Assembly: GCA_009692925.1 (NCBI GenBank)
Contig: SHYG01000003.1
Span: 1-54,473, forward strand
Reading direction: 5' to 3'
Length of the DNA: 54,473 bases
Origin: Dehalococcoidia bacterium
GTDB lineage: Bacteria > Chloroflexota > Dehalococcoidia > Lucifugimonadales > UBA3495
Part shown: in pieces, positions 54,408-54,473 of the stretch
How the letters are laid out: each line of letters starts with the position of its first letter
Position numbering within the stretch: the first letter of the stretch is position 1
Notes under the pieces: model-generated
Database searches by the model: none
What the model saw: the letters and a program-made list of their open reading frames with translations, nothing else
Told to the model about the DNA's origin: nothing
Made by a program: the position numbers and the translations under genes

Positions 54408-54473
54408 ATGGCGTACAACCTGCTGGCGGGTGACCGAGAGCAAGGGTATCTGCTGCCGCCGTCGGTGCGGGAG
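54408..54473 (+). mobile_element. IS1182-type transposase, N-terminus only (runs off the right edge)
   Basis: From ATG 54408, MAYNLLAGDREQGYLLPPSV then RE is the usual opening of IS1182-family DDE transposases, just before the WLP...H segment. GAGGTACGAGGGG lies upstream. The element's end is probably near 54330-54345 (GGAGCTTGTCCCACAA), where the neighbouring ATPase frame loses homology-like character. Only 22 codons are inside the window. Confidence 0.75.

Overview
This window looks like a fragment of a GC-rich bacterial chromosome, most likely Chloroflexota and perhaps a Dehalococcoidia/SAR202-type lineage. That placement is inference. It rests on lipoproteins whose lipobox is followed by Thr/Pro/Ala-rich linkers, the mix of flavin-dependent (LLM) monooxygenases, a CaiB-type CoA transferase, an aldehyde dehydrogenase and peptide ABC transporters, and many GTAGGGGC-type palindromes. 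No rRNA gene is present and only one tRNA gene (Ser, anticodon GGA) was recognised. Both ends run into the first codons of two different transposases (IS3 OrfA-like on the left, IS1182-like on the right), so the window probably ends where an assembly broke on repeated insertion sequences.

Layout. 1-0.43 kb: IS3-type end and a carbamate kinase stub. 0.58-2.06 kb: CADD-type p-aminobenzoate synthase, solo MNT nucleotidyltransferase, PD-(D/E)XK-like protein. 2.17-6.66 kb: thiL-tsaE-tsaB, ndk, rsfS, a broken lipoprotein gene. 7.1-13.7 kb: glutamate synthase gltB and gltD with an Uma2-family gene between them. 13.8-16.1 kb: a repeat element carrying a GIY-YIG nuclease gene, a small antitoxin-like gene, pyruvate kinase. 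16.2-22.7 kb: an intact and a broken LLM oxidoreductase, a broken cohesin-like lipoprotein, hisS, a broken aldehyde dehydrogenase. 22.9-27.9 kb: CoA transferase, a solute-binding protein gene split by a 99-bp miniature element, a cyclase, a broken GlcG/HbpS gene. 28.1-33.3 kb: hisF, a HAD phosphatase, hisIE, an S51 peptidase-like protein, argS. 33.5-37.7 kb: methyltransferase stub and a heterodimeric ABC exporter. 37.8-46.1 kb: a complete peptide/nickel-type ABC importer with two paralogous binding proteins. 46.4-48.2 kb: hydroxyacid dehydrogenase, DUF1801 protein, tRNA-Ser. 48.3-53.3 kb: a PhnDCEE-type importer behind a long leader, then a predicted membrane metallopeptidase. 53.3-54.5 kb: P-loop NTPase cut by the right-hand transposon.

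Functionally the window mixes housekeeping genes (nitrogen assimilation, histidine synthesis, tRNA charging, t6A modification, cofactor synthesis) with catabolic and uptake genes. About nine genes are truncated, frameshifted, stopped or interrupted. Some lesions lie in G or C homopolymers and may be sequence errors; the amber stops, the miniature-element insertion and the IS truncations are not of that kind.

The most notable signal is small mobile DNA. (1) A hairpin family with CGTCATTCCGG-type arms occurs as three short gene-less copies plus one copy whose arms enclose a complete GIY-YIG nuclease gene, which looks like a parent element with its derivatives. (2) A 99-bp miniature element with TTAG duplications has split a lipoprotein gene so exactly that its removal restores the reading frame. 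(3) Palindromes with constant GTAGGGGC arms and changing but self-complementary centres sit mostly between convergent genes.
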